DNA from: Pedobacter heparinus DSM 2366
Lineage (GTDB): Bacteria > Bacteroidota > Bacteroidia > Sphingobacteriales > Sphingobacteriaceae
Reading direction: 5' to 3'
DNA: 64,000 nucleotides
Assembly (NCBI RefSeq): GCF_000023825.1
Contig: NC_013061.1
Location: forward strand, 2,108,001 to 2,172,000
Shown here: positions 1 through 8,590 of the stretch, in pieces
Position numbering within the stretch: position 1 is the first letter of the stretch
How the letters are laid out: the number at the start of each line of letters is the position of its first letter
The notes under the pieces: generated by a model
Seen by the model: only the letters and a program-made list of their open reading frames with translations
Told to the model about the DNA's origin: nothing
The model's database searches: none
Translations under genes and position numbers: made by a program

Positions 1-2490
1 CTATCCTCCAATAGGAATAGTAAACCAAAATGTTGAACCAACACCTTCAATGCTGTCGACCCCGATCTCTCCACCATGCCGCTTGATGATATCAGCGCAG
101 ATATAGAGCCCCAAACCCAAACCGGAGACCTGGGCACCCGTTTGGTCGGCCCGGAAATACCGATCAAATAAATGTGGCAGTTTATTAGCTGGAATGCCGG
201 GGCCGGTGTCTCTTACCGATATTTTAACCTGCTGATCAAGATCTTCAATTTTAAGAAAAATCTCCCTGCTGGCCGTGGCATACTTTACTGCATTGGTTAC
301 GAAGTTTGAAATCACCTGCTCGATGCGGTTCTCATCCGCCACAATCTGCAGTTCCTTTACGCCTTGCACAACAAGCTCATGTGTTCCCAGTTGCCTAACC
401 TGTGAGCAGCATTCGTCTATCATCTTATTAAAACTAAATTTCTTTTTTACCAGCGCCATCTGACCTTCGTTTATCCTGGTTACATTCAATAAATCATCGA
501 CCAGTACAGAAACTTTCTCCATGCTTCTGTTGGACTGTTCTATCAGCCGGGATAGCATTGGCGTAGGATTTGCCTTCATTCTTTCTAATAGTTGTAAGGA
601 TGCTTTAAGACTGGTAATCGGGGTTTTTAGTTCGTGGCTGGCAATAGAAATAAAATCATCCTTTTGCTGCTGCAATCTTTTGAACTCAGTAATGTCGATC
701 ACGGTGCCTAACAGCTTCTTTAGCACTCCCTCGCTGCTGTAATGAACGTTACCCTGCACACGTATCCACTTGAGTGCACCACCGGTTAGCAACAGACGTG
801 TCTCGTAAAACAGGCGTCCGGTCTGCTTGGCAATGGCGTGCGCCTGTTCACTCACACCCTCATCTAAGGGATGATAGGTTGCCAGTACCCGTTCTCTGCT
901 TACCGGTTCCTGAAGCCCGAAGATCTCATTAAACCGCTCTGAGCTGGTAAGGGATCCATCGATATAGCTGAATTCGTAGGTGCCAATTTCAGCCGCTTCT
1001 ATCGCAAGGCGACTGCGCTCCTCCGCATCTTCTATGCGCCTCCTGGCCAATACTTTATCGGTTACCTCATTACCGACCACCATAATTGAAGTGACTTGTC
1101 CCTGCAGATCAGTCACCGGTTCATAGACAAAATCAACGAATACTGTTTCATCAATGCCATTACGTACCAGTATTAGCTCATGCTCTCTGGCGTGAAAAGG
1201 GATTCCGGTAGAGATCACCTGCTGCATAAGCGGCGCATAGACTTCGGCAGCCTCTGCCACTGCGTCCCAAATTGTATGGTTTTCCAACTGCGCCAACTGC
1301 TTGCCGACCAGTTCCAAATACCCGGTGTTGACTTCGGTGATCATCAGATCATTAGCCCTAATGACGCAGATCGCTACAGGAGCTTGTTTGATCAGATTCC
1401 TGAAACGCGCTTCACTGAGCACCAGCTCATCATAAGAAGCAGCAAGCTCTTCGTTCGTCGTAGCCAGCTCTTCGTTCAACGCAGCAAATTCTTCATTAGA
1501 CGCTGCCAGTTTTTCATTGAGGGACTGCAATTTCTGCTCGTCCAGTTTTCTTTGGGTAATATCAATGCAGGAACTGATATATCCGGCAAAGGTTCCATCA
1601 GATAGAAATCTGGGTGTTCCTTTTTTTACCAGCCAATGGTAGGATCCATCTTGTCCGAGCACTCTTATCTCATCTGAGTAGGATGCCCGTTTTGCAAACG
1701 CGGCTCCATGCACATCCTGGAACCGCTGCCTGTCCAGCTCATGGATCAGATCATGCCATCCCGAAACCATAAGCTTATCGGCTGTTCTTCCGGTAAGCTT
1801 CGACCAGGCTTTATTGAAGTAAAACCGCCTTCCGCTTTCATCTGCTACGGCAACCAATACATCGGTGTTGTCGGCCATAGACCGGAAACGCTCTTCACTT
1901 TCTGCAAATGCTTTTACCCGCTCTTGCACCATCGATTCCAGTTCCGCATTCATTCTGGCAAGTTCTTCCCGGCTTGTCAGCAGCTCTTCATTAATGGCAC
2001 TTAGCTCCTCATTTGATGCAGCCAATTCCTCATTCAATGTTTGCTCACGTTCCAGCAGTTCCTTATTTTGTATCGCCATCGCGAGGTCACGTCTGTTGAG
2101 GTATCGTTCTGTCACATCTGTAGCCGTGTGCAATATGCCTATTACGCTTCCTACCTCATTCTTAATGGCCCGGTATTCAAAATCAAAATAAAAAGTATTC
2201 AGTTCTCCATTGGTCAGGATTTCGGCCGGAGTGTCCGATCCTGAAAGGGTGATGCCCTCATGCCAGACTCTTGCAAACATCTCTACAAATGGCTGGCCTT
2301 CCAGTTCAGGCATCGCCTGGACCAAAGTTTTTCCCAACACTTCTTTACCTCTGCCCCAAATGGCAAGCATAGCATCATTGGCAAATTGAATTTGTGCTTG
2401 TTCACCTACGTGAATAGCAGTAGCCGTGGGGGAGAATGAGAGGATATAGTTTAATTGTTCAGCACTCAGTACATTTATCGGATCACTCAT
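1..2490 (-). CDS. Multi-PAS sensor histidine kinase
   Basis: 830-residue signal-transducing histidine kinase. About four PAS-type sensor domains (roughly residues 10-130, 200-320, 365-485 and 495-610) are separated by Glu/Asn-rich coiled coils with repeated NEEL heptads near 145-195 and 325-360. HisKA carries the phospho-acceptor motif SHELKTP (His about 619). The HATPase domain shows an N-box (NFVTNAVKYA), DTGPGIP and GLGLGLYI. No transmembrane segment is evident, so it is probably a cytoplasmic sensor of redox, light or a small ligand; the signal is unknown. I start at the ATG before SDPINVLSAEQ; an upstream in-frame ATG would add 25 residues of unlikely composition. No response regulator is adjacent, so it is an orphan kinase or signals to a distant partner. 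Family assignment is firm, function inferred. Confidence 0.93.
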   Translation of the reverse strand: MSDPINVLSAEQLNYILSFSPTATAIHVGEQAQIQFANDAMLAIWGRGKEVLGKTLVQAMPELEGQPFVEMFARVWHEGITLSGSDTPAEILTNGELNTFYFDFEYRAIKNEVGSVIGILHTATDVTERYLNRRDLAMAIQNKELLEREQTLNEELAASNEELSAINEELLTSREELARMNAELESMVQERVKAFAESEERFRSMADNTDVLVAVADESGRRFYFNKAWSKLTGRTADKLMVSGWHDLIHELDRQRFQDVHGAAFAKRASYSDEIRVLGQDGSYHWLVKKGTPRFLSDGTFAGYISSCIDITQRKLDEQKLQSLNEKLAASNEEFAALNEELATTNEELAASYDELVLSEARFRNLIKQAPVAICVIRANDLMITEVNTGYLELVGKQLAQLENHTIWDAVAEAAEVYAPLMQQVISTGIPFHAREHELILVRNGIDETVFVDFVYEPVTDLQGQVTSIMVVGNEVTDKVLARRRIEDAEERSRLAIEAAEIGTYEFSYIDGSLTSSERFNEIFGLQEPVSRERVLATYHPLDEGVSEQAHAIAKQTGRLFYETRLLLTGGALKWIRVQGNVHYSSEGVLKKLLGTVIDITEFKRLQQQKDDFISIASHELKTPITSLKASLQLLERMKANPTPMLSRLIEQSNRSMEKVSVLVDDLLNVTRINEGQMALVKKKFSFNKMIDECCSQVRQLGTHELVVQGVKELQIVADENRIEQVISNFVTNAVKYATASREIFLKIEDLDQQVKISVRDTGPGIPANKLPHLFDRYFRADQTGAQVSGLGLGLYICADIIKRHGGEIGVDSIEGVGSTFWFTIPIGG

Positions 2491-2780
2491 ACAAATAGCT
2501 TTTAAGACGCCTAAAATAATAAATCGACAGAAACAAAATACAGGGTAACTTACATATAACTGCAAAGATCACAAACAGCACCAATTCCGTAAAAACCTTT
2601 GATTTCGACTGTTATTATCCTACGACTAGTTATGGACAAATCAACGTCGAAGATTCAAAGAAAATAAACATTGACTTCAGTGAGAAAGTTTTACTAAAAA
2701 GTGCGAAAAAATTATGGCAAACCAGATTATGGCTTTATGTTATAGAGCCCCATGGTAAACCTATATCCGTATAAAACCTG

Positions 2781-2811
2781 TTGATAATGCAGAGCAGTTT
2801 TACTAGCTTTC
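2781..2811 (+). promoter_or_regulatory. Candidate Bacteroidetes-type promoter
   Basis: TTG at 2781-2783, a 20-base spacer, then TAGCTTTC at 2804-2811, one mismatch from the TAnnTTTG -7 consensus. It would give a leader of about 12 bases for the class V aminotransferase gene at 2828. Pattern match only. Confidence 0.4.
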
Positions 2812-2827
2812 GTGCAAATGAAAAGAT

Positions 2828-4015
2828 ATGAATAGCATTAATATACAAGAGTTGAACAAATACCGGGCTGATACATCGGGCTGCTCCTGCCTGGTACATT
2901 TCAACAATGCTGGTGCTTCTTTGCCGCCCGACGTAGTGATCGATACTGTAGTTGACTATTTAAAAGAAGAAGCAACTTATGGTGGCTACGAGACCGAATA
3001 TAAGAACATTGCCCGTATCGAGGGTGTTTACCAGTTGATCGCAGACCTGATCGGCGCGAACAAAGACGAAGTAGCCATTTTCGAGAACGCGAGTGCAGCA
3101 TGGGGAACTGCTTTTAAAGGTTTGGCCTTGGCTGATGGTGACGAGATCATTACCTGTGAACAGGAATACGTTACTAATATTGTAGGTATGGCTGATGCCC
3201 GGAAGAGAGGTGTTAAAGTGACTGTAATTACCAACGACGAACATGGCAACTTTCCATTGGCCGAACTTGAAAACGCGATAACCCCGAACACGAAGCTGAT
3301 CGCAGTAACACACATTCCATCATCGGGTGGTGGTATCCTACCTATCAACGATATCGGCAAAGTGGCCAACAAACACCAGGTGCTGTATATGATAGATGCC
3401 TGCCAAACAGCCGGACAATATCCCATCGATGTTACAGCGATTGGTTGCGATATCCTTTCAGCTACTGGCCGTAAGTATTTGCGTGCCCCTCGTGGTACAG
3501 GCTTTCTGTTCGTTAAGCGAAGTGTCCAGGATAGGCTTTCACCGGTACTTAAGGACTTTCTTGCAGCAGGTAATGTAAGCCTGGACGGCTACAACTTGCG
3601 CAATGATGCCCGCCGCTTTGAATTATACGAGAAAAGCAGGGCCTTAACGCTGGGGTTGGGTAAAGCGATCGAGTATGCCCTCGCCATCGGCTTAGAACGT
3701 ATCTGGCACCGCGTTCAATACCTGGCAGATATTACCCGTTCAGCGTTGAACAGTATACCTGGCATAACGGTTCATGATATGGGCAATGAAAAGTGCGGCA
3801 TTGTTACCTTTTCGGTCAATGGTATCGACAGCATGTTGGTAAGGGATAAGCTGGTCGAGAACGGCGTCAACGTGTCTTTTGGCGGGCAACAAGCAACACC
3901 GATCTATATGGATAAGCACCAACTTAAGGGTATCGTAAGAGCATCACTGCACTATTACAATACTGAAGCCGAGATAGCAGCCATGTGCGATCTGTTGAGG
4001 CGGATTAATAATTAA
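2828..4015 (+). CDS. Class V PLP-dependent aminotransferase / cysteine desulfurase-like enzyme
   Basis: 395-residue fold-type I PLP enzyme of the aminotransferase class V family. The PLP-binding Asp lies in MIDACQTAGQYPID and the probable Schiff-base Lys in ATGRKYLRAPRGTG, where desulfurases usually have a GHK motif. An N-terminal HFNNAGAS segment is typical of isopenicillin-epimerase, kynureninase and EgtE-like branches. The substrate cannot be decided: desulfurase, C-S lyase and racemase/epimerase chemistries all occur in this group. No Fe-S (Isc/Suf) scaffold gene is nearby, which argues against a housekeeping IscS role. It is monocistronic, with a candidate promoter just upstream. Its 3' end overlaps the convergent small membrane ORF by four bases. 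Confidence 0.88.
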   Translation: MNSINIQELNKYRADTSGCSCLVHFNNAGASLPPDVVIDTVVDYLKEEATYGGYETEYKNIARIEGVYQLIADLIGANKDEVAIFENASAAWGTAFKGLALADGDEIITCEQEYVTNIVGMADARKRGVKVTVITNDEHGNFPLAELENAITPNTKLIAVTHIPSSGGGILPINDIGKVANKHQVLYMIDACQTAGQYPIDVTAIGCDILSATGRKYLRAPRGTGFLFVKRSVQDRLSPVLKDFLAAGNVSLDGYNLRNDARRFELYEKSRALTLGLGKAIEYALAIGLERIWHRVQYLADITRSALNSIPGITVHDMGNEKCGIVTFSVNGIDSMLVRDKLVENGVNVSFGGQQATPIYMDKHQLKGIVRASLHYYNTEAEIAAMCDLLRRINN

Positions 4016-4197
4016 ACCTTTGATTTTTTGTAGTAGAACTTAATGATTTCGTACCCCATAGACATAATCAAAAAGAGGAAAATGAACACCCAGCTATAAT
4101 TTAGTAAAAATCTAAAAAATAAAATTTCAATTATACTAAATATTGCTAGCCTAAGAATTAGCTGGTCGACAGAACTTACGGGTTTGAAGAGTTTCAT
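4012..4197 (-). CDS. Small two-helix membrane protein, unknown
   Basis: 61-residue ORF, not recognised. After a short polar N-terminus it has two strongly hydrophobic stretches (about residues 13-32 and 35-50) and a basic tail (YYKKSKV), consistent with a hairpin inner-membrane protein. It converges on the aminotransferase gene and overlaps its stop codon. It could be a chance ORF in AT-rich DNA, since AT-rich sequence readily encodes Phe/Ile/Leu runs. Confidence 0.4.
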   Translation of the reverse strand: MKLFKPVSSVDQLILRLAIFSIIEILFFRFLLNYSWVFIFLFLIMSMGYEIIKFYYKKSKV

Positions 4198-4218
4198 AAT
4201 ATAAATATAAGAAATTAA

Positions 4219-4548
4219 TTAGTACATCAATTTGGTATCATAGATGGACAGATGTGGCAGAGTCAGAATATTGAAAGAGCCGGATATGGTGCCGAGTTGA
4301 TTAAAAAGCTTTCTGAAAAAATAGGTGCAGATTATGGAAAAGGATATACTGAGACCAATCTTAAGTATATGCGATTGTTTTACAGTCATTTTCAAATTCG
4401 TCACGCACTGCGTGACGAATTAAGTTGGAATAATCAGGTTTTTGCTTCAAAATATAAAACATTCCTTCCTACAGAAGAAGAGTTGCAGCAGGAATTAAAC
4501 CGGGAACTGAAAATAGTAGAAACAGAAAACCAGATGGAGAATAAGTAG
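4219..4548 (+). pseudogene. Remnant of a DUF1016 (YhcG-type) PD-(D/E)XK nuclease gene
   Basis: The frame is open from 4219; the first ATG is at 4252. The reading frame joins two normally distant parts of DUF1016/YhcG proteins: an N-terminal stretch (RAGYGAELIKKLSEK, then NLKYMRLFYSHF and HALRDELSW) runs directly into the typical C-terminus (ASKYKTFLPTEEELQQELNR). The whole central nuclease domain and the first part of the N-terminal domain are missing, so this is an internally deleted, N-truncated remnant of about 98 codons instead of about 340. It probably encodes nothing catalytic. It lies directly upstream of a toxin-antitoxin pair, in a stretch typical of gene decay. Identification rests on remembered family sequence. 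Confidence 0.72.
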
Positions 4549-4560
4549 GGTTCCGCCTTC

Positions 4561-4579
4561 ACAACAACAACAACAACAA
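4561..4579. repeat. (ACA)n microsatellite
   Basis: Six tandem ACA triplets just after the nuclease remnant, followed by a short T run. Non-coding here. A short tract of this kind may vary by slippage. Confidence 0.6.
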
Positions 4580-4596
4580 TTTTTAGAACGATGTAA

Positions 4597-4617
4597 TCAG
4601 GTGCTTTTAGCACCTGA
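4597..4617. repeat. 8-bp inverted repeat
   Basis: TCAGGTGC and GCACCTGA flank a 5-base T-rich loop. No T-run follows on either side, so a terminator role is not supported. It sits between the nuclease remnant and the antitoxin gene and could equally be a remnant or an operator. Confidence 0.4.
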
Positions 4618-4707
4618 CGGAAGAATATTGGCATTGCTTCAGGTATTTTACTATATGTTGGTTGTTTGCTGGTTTATGTGTAAATTAGCAGTACAAATAG
4701 AAAAACG

Positions 4708-4953
4708 ATGACTACAGCAACTATTAGACAAAAATTGCACAACTACCTTGAAGTAGCAGACGACAAAAAGGTTAGGGCAATCTATACCATGATGGAAACT
4801 GAGGTAGAAAGTGAAATGACTACGTATACCGATGAGCTAAAGTCTGTTTTGGATCAGCGTTTTGCTGATGTTAGAAATGGTGATGTTGAATTGGTATCTG
4901 AAGAAGAAAGTAAGCAAAGAATTTACGATATACTCGCTTCCAGGAATAAATAA
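4708..4953 (+). CDS. RelB/ParD-like antitoxin
   Basis: 81-residue acidic protein and first gene of a two-gene toxin-antitoxin module. The N-terminal half (IRQKLHNYLEVADDKKVRAIYTMM) is predicted helical. The C-terminal region has the EEESKQRIYDIL pattern common in addiction-module antitoxins of Bacteroidetes. Its stop codon overlaps the ATG of the toxin gene by one base, the usual translational coupling. Antitoxins of this class neutralise the toxin and normally repress the operon. No operator was identified with confidence. Confidence 0.8.
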   Translation: MTTATIRQKLHNYLEVADDKKVRAIYTMMETEVESEMTTYTDELKSVLDQRFADVRNGDVELVSEEESKQRIYDILASRNK

Positions 4954-5252
4954 TGTCATTTGTCTATAAGCTTCATCCTGAAGCTCAAAAAGAATACGAA
5001 GATTCTGTAATCTGGTATGCTGACAGAAATTTATCTGCTGCAGTTGGTTTTGTTGATGCAGTAGAGCGTGCCTTAAAGCTTATATGTGATTATCCTTTAT
5101 TGTGGCGTAATGAATACAAGCATTTTTATGAATATAATCTGAAAAAGTATCCCTTCACTGTTATTTATTTCATTGAAGATAGTAACGGAACTATAGTTGT
5201 TTCTGCGATATATCACCAGAAACGGATTCCGACCAATAAATACCGGAAATAA
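4953..5252 (+). CDS. ParE/RelE-superfamily toxin
   Basis: 99-residue protein with the RelE/ParE layout: N-terminal beta strand (YKLHPEAQKEYED), a helical pair containing SVIWYADRN and AVGFVDAVERAL, then beta strands ending in FTVIYFIEDSNGTIVVSAIYHQKR. The pattern is closer to ParE (gyrase-directed) than to RelE (mRNA interferase), but the target cannot be assigned. The length is full for the family and the gene appears intact. It is coupled to the upstream antitoxin by a one-base overlap and followed by a hairpin terminator, so the module is self-contained. Confidence 0.85.
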   Translation: MSFVYKLHPEAQKEYEDSVIWYADRNLSAAVGFVDAVERALKLICDYPLLWRNEYKHFYEYNLKKYPFTVIYFIEDSNGTIVVSAIYHQKRIPTNKYRK

Positions 5253-5290
5253 ACGTATTGTTACGAGCTAGAAATGAGATACGTTTTTTA
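5251..5290 (+). terminator. Rho-independent terminator after the toxin
   Basis: Stem AAACGTAT / ATACGTTT with a loop of about 20 bases, continuing into a T run (TTTTTTAT). It closes the toxin-antitoxin operon; the long loop lowers confidence. Confidence 0.5.
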
Positions 5291-5315
5291 TCTTGGCTCA
5301 TTATAAATTCGCAAT

Positions 5316-5561
5316 ATGAAATTAACCGCTTTTATCCTGTTCAATTTTATCACATTAATTGGTTTTGCCCAATCACCAAAAAGGGTTTTAAAAAAGCTTG
5401 GAAGCAACCCTGTTTTTTTTATGGATAGCGTTAATGTATTGCAAAGTGATTTGCAGCAATATCGCCCGGAACAAATAGCCTCTGTTACCGTATTTAAAGA
5501 TAAAGAGGCACAGCTACTATCACCTGGGCCAGGTTTCTTTAATAAAAAAGATGATTTCTAA
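5316..5561 (+). CDS. Small exported protein, TonB-plug-like fragment
   Basis: 81-residue precursor with a signal peptide (hydrophobic residues 3-17, cleavage probable after FAQ). The mature part contains NPVFFMDSVNV and EQIASVTVFKDKEAQLL, resembling the plug segment of SusC/TonB receptors where a name strand is followed by an ESVTVLKDA-like motif. Related small proteins that I recall in Pedobacter continue with a Gly-rich GKDGVVYI segment; here the protein ends early in FFNKKDDF, so it may be 3'-truncated. Function unknown. No neighbour suggests a partner. Confidence 0.6.
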   Translation: MKLTAFILFNFITLIGFAQSPKRVLKKLGSNPVFFMDSVNVLQSDLQQYRPEQIASVTVFKDKEAQLLSPGPGFFNKKDDF

Positions 5562-5741
5562 CGCTGAATAATAGCATATCTAAGCACAACAGGCAGATGT
5601 GACTGCAAGGATATAAGCGTATGTGGCCATTTTGGCCAAATGCATATAGACATGCAGCCCAGGATGAGACTACCGAACTTGGTAAGTTTATTTGTATAGC
5701 TTTTTAATTGGATAGTATAATTTCAAGTTCTTAATCTGCAA

Positions 5742-5749
5742 TACGTTTG
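5742..5749 (+). promoter_or_regulatory. -7 box for the GH2 gene
   Basis: TACGTTTG matches TAnnTTTG exactly, about 70 bases before the GH2 ATG. No matching -33 TTG is at the expected distance. The upstream 250 bases otherwise contain only a short TGGCCA repeat pair (5625-5639) of unknown meaning. Confidence 0.4.
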
Positions 5750-5819
5750 TATATCATTTGGAGAAAATGGAACATGTTTTAATTCCATTAGACCCTACAA
5801 TTAACTTAATATAAATATC

Positions 5820-8222
5820 ATGAAAACTACTGTGTGCAGCATTTTTGCTGTTGTGCTGTTTACTTTTTTTAACCTTTCGGTGAAAGGACAATATAAAATG
5901 CAACCTGTAAGCATCCAAACTCGTTGGGCCGTTCAGGTTAGCCCTGTTAACGCGCTAAAAGAATATCCACGCCCGCAAATGGTACGTTCGGGATGGACAA
6001 ATTTAAACGGCCTATGGGATTATGCCATTACGGCTAAGGATGCCGCGCAGCCTGCTGTTTTTGATGGCAAGATCCTGGTGCCTTATCCTTTGGAATCGGC
6101 CCTTTCGGGTGTGAAGAAAGCGCTGTTGCCCTCGCAAAACTTATGGTACAAACGCTCATTTGCTCGTCCCGATATTAAATCCGGAGAAAAAGTAATGCTG
6201 AATTTCGGCGCGGTTGATTACCAGTGCTGGGTGTATGTAAACGGGACTTTGCTGGGCGAACATGAAGGCGGTTATACCGAGTTTAGTTTTGATATTACAG
6301 CTGCCCTGAAAGCGGGCAATAATGAGATTGTAGTAAAGGTTTTTGACCCGACGGGTGAGGGTATTGGCCCGCATGGCAAGCAGGTGCTGAAGCCGGAAAA
6401 TATCTATTATACCCCAAGTAGCGGGATATGGCAAACGGTATGGATGGAGGTGGTACCAGAGGTTTCGATAGCAGCACTGGTGATGACACCGGATGTGGAT
6501 AAGGGCGTGTTGAATTTGGAGGTGAAGGGAAAGGGTAAGCCCGAAATTGTTGTTTATGATCCAGTGTCTAAACAAGAGATCTCTCGTCGCTTTGCTTCCC
6601 TCGAGATGACGAACGATGGGGCTAAGGGTACAATAAAAATACCTAATGCAAAGTTATGGAGCCCAGGTAACCCGCATTTGTATGACATTACGGTTAAGCT
6701 AGGTGATGACGAAGTTAAAAGCTATTTTGGGATGCGGAAGATTAGTGTGGACAAGGACGCTGCAGGTGTGGACAGGATATTTTTGAACAACAGGCCCTAT
6801 TTTAACCTCGGTACTTTAGACCAGGGCTTTTGGCCGGATGGCCTGTACACTGCCCCTACGGATGAGGCCCTGGCCTTTGACATCAGGGCCATAAAAGCTA
6901 TGGGTTTCAATACCATCCGCAAGCACATTAAGGTAGAACCTGCCCGCTGGTATTACCATGCCGATAAAATAGGCATGCTGGTATGGCAAGATATGGTAAA
7001 CCCCAACCAGGGATTGCCGGAAGGTGCCAAAGCTGCTTTTGAAAAAGGGGCCAAAGAGACCATGGCGCAACTGCACAATTACCCCTCTATTACCACATGG
7101 GTATTGTTTAACGAGGCCTGGGGGCAATATGACCAGGAACGCCTGACCAAATGGATGAAAGGGAACGACCCATCGAGGATAGTGAACGGCCACTCAGGTG
7201 AGCTGTTGTATGTAAACGAAAAGCTGCGTGCAGCCAGGGAAAACCCTTATGTAGCGGCAGATATGACCGATGTGCATGCTTATCCCGACCCGATGAATGC
7301 TTTGAAACAGCCCGGCAAGGCACAGGTGCTAGGTGAGTTTGGCGGCATCGGGGTGTTTATCCCTGATCATCAGTGGTTAAGTGGCTCGGCATGGGGTTAC
7401 ATTCAGGAAAAGCCTGCTGCACTGGCGGCCAAGTATAAGATCATGAACCAGCATCTGCAATTGCTGGAAAAAGAAGGTCTGTCTGCCTCCATCTACACCC
7501 AGCCATTTGATGTGGAGGGAGAGCAGAACGGGCTGATGACCTATGACCGGGAAGTGGTAAAGGTCCCTTTTGCGGAACTGAGGGAGATCCATAAGGGCCT
7601 GAATCCGGAGGTTGCCGCGCCATCCTGGCTGGCCATGACAAAGTTGGTTTCGGCTAAAGATGCAGATCTGACGGAGCCGGCTTTGGTTTATGCCAAAGCA
7701 ATTGAGGAGTATTTAAAAGGCAAAAAGGATCCTGCCTTTCTGAAAAAGCTGGTGATGATGGCTGGGCAAACGGGCGATAAGGCCGGTACGGCCAGGTTTG
7801 GGGCAGCATATATGAATACTTTGAAAGAGCCTTATTCGGCTGAGGACATCGCCTTTATGGAAAGCATCACCAAAAAGGTGACAGATAAGGGCTTTGCCAT
7901 TTTGCTGAAACAGGCCGGTACAGACCGTACTGCATATGTAAAAGCGATGAATGTGATTTATGCGGATGTGATTGCTGGCTTTGTGCCCAAAGCGGACAGC
8001 AAACCGGATTGGAATGCGGTAGAAGCTGCGATAAAGCCTTATGGTTTGCCTGGAGAGGAAATGTTTTTGAGGGCCAGGACCATCCATTTGTACAACCAGA
8101 AAGATTGGGCTGCTTATGTTCCGGTAGCTTCGGCTTACCTGGAAAAGTTTGGCAGCGGCATCAGTGAAAGTGACAGACAGGCCTTTCAGGCGGCGATTGA
8201 TCAAAACCGGGGTAAAGAATAA
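5820..8222 (+). CDS. Secreted glycoside hydrolase family 2 enzyme
   Basis: 800 residues with a signal peptide (cleavage likely near KGQ). It has GH2 architecture: jelly-roll sugar-binding domain (about 55-215, with YKRSF, NGTLLGEHEGGYTEF and SSGIWQTVW), an Ig-like domain (about 215-315), then a TIM barrel (about 315-610). Acid/base Glu432 lies in FNEAWG and the nucleophile is probably Glu506 in LGEFGG. The activity is likely a beta-glycosidase (galactosidase, glucuronidase or mannosidase); the substrate is not decidable. Two oddities: a palindromic-repeat fragment is inserted in frame in the Ig-like domain (around residues 252-264), and about 190 helical residues follow the barrel. Two DNA-binding protein genes follow closely. 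Confidence 0.9.
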   Translation: MKTTVCSIFAVVLFTFFNLSVKGQYKMQPVSIQTRWAVQVSPVNALKEYPRPQMVRSGWTNLNGLWDYAITAKDAAQPAVFDGKILVPYPLESALSGVKKALLPSQNLWYKRSFARPDIKSGEKVMLNFGAVDYQCWVYVNGTLLGEHEGGYTEFSFDITAALKAGNNEIVVKVFDPTGEGIGPHGKQVLKPENIYYTPSSGIWQTVWMEVVPEVSIAALVMTPDVDKGVLNLEVKGKGKPEIVVYDPVSKQEISRRFASLEMTNDGAKGTIKIPNAKLWSPGNPHLYDITVKLGDDEVKSYFGMRKISVDKDAAGVDRIFLNNRPYFNLGTLDQGFWPDGLYTAPTDEALAFDIRAIKAMGFNTIRKHIKVEPARWYYHADKIGMLVWQDMVNPNQGLPEGAKAAFEKGAKETMAQLHNYPSITTWVLFNEAWGQYDQERLTKWMKGNDPSRIVNGHSGELLYVNEKLRAARENPYVAADMTDVHAYPDPMNALKQPGKAQVLGEFGGIGVFIPDHQWLSGSAWGYIQEKPAALAAKYKIMNQHLQLLEKEGLSASIYTQPFDVEGEQNGLMTYDREVVKVPFAELREIHKGLNPEVAAPSWLAMTKLVSAKDADLTEPALVYAKAIEEYLKGKKDPAFLKKLVMMAGQTGDKAGTARFGAAYMNTLKEPYSAEDIAFMESITKKVTDKGFAILLKQAGTDRTAYVKAMNVIYADVIAGFVPKADSKPDWNAVEAAIKPYGLPGEEMFLRARTIHLYNQKDWAAYVPVASAYLEKFGSGISESDRQAFQAAIDQNRGKE
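6573..6612 (+). repeat. Palindromic repeat, half copy A (inside GH2 gene)
   Basis: Starts CAAGAGATCTCTCGTCGC and ends CTCGAGATGACGA. It matches the right arm of copy B (13071-13110) at 38 of 40 positions. It is read in frame as roughly QEISRRFASLEMT within the GH2 protein. Only the right half of the palindrome is present. Confidence 0.85.
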
Positions 8223-8227
8223 TCGCT

Positions 8228-8590
8228 ATGAGCATCAGGAACATGGACTTTAGCTATGCCACACCCGATATGCAAATAGTTTTGAAGCTGCAGGCCTTAA
8301 TTGACATGCATTTTAAGCGTCAAAAACAGGGCGATTATTATGCGGATGTACTTGGAGAAAATGTATTTAGGCTGAACCGCCTGGCTTTTGATTACCTGGG
8401 CAAAACGGTTTATGAACTGATCTATGACCGGGTGCTTGAGGAAGTGGAAAGGATGATGCTGGGTAATGTGGTATCATCGATGCAGGAAATGGCGGAGGAT
8501 TTGGGTTTTTCTGGCCCGGATTACCTGTTTAGCTATATCAATAAAGTTTCGGTTAGGTTATGTTCGACATCAACGTTAGCCAAAAGCTGA
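8228..8590 (+). CDS. AraC-type DNA-binding domain protein, stand-alone
   Basis: 120 residues. Most of the chain resembles the AraC/XylS C-terminal double helix-turn-helix: YYADVLGENVFRLNRLAFDYLGKTVYELI (first HTH and linker helix) and MAEDLGFSGPDYLFSYINK (second HTH). There is no effector domain, so it is either a minimal regulator or the surviving 3' part of a larger AraC gene. It starts five bases after the GH2 stop and its last 31 bases overlap the next gene in another frame, suggesting co-transcription of all three. The usual AraC signature is degenerate here (FSYINK instead of FSRFFKK), so DNA binding is uncertain. Confidence 0.6.
   Translation: MSIRNMDFSYATPDMQIVLKLQALIDMHFKRQKQGDYYADVLGENVFRLNRLAFDYLGKTVYELIYDRVLEEVERMMLGNVVSSMQEMAEDLGFSGPDYLFSYINKVSVRLCSTSTLAKS

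Noticed and set aside
1180..2244. Plus-strand ORFs opposite the histidine kinase
   Set aside because: They mirror the kinase codons, have no family features and are shadows, as are most opposite-strand ORFs over the core genes.
4597..4617. Terminator before the antitoxin
   Set aside because: The stem has no T tract on either strand.
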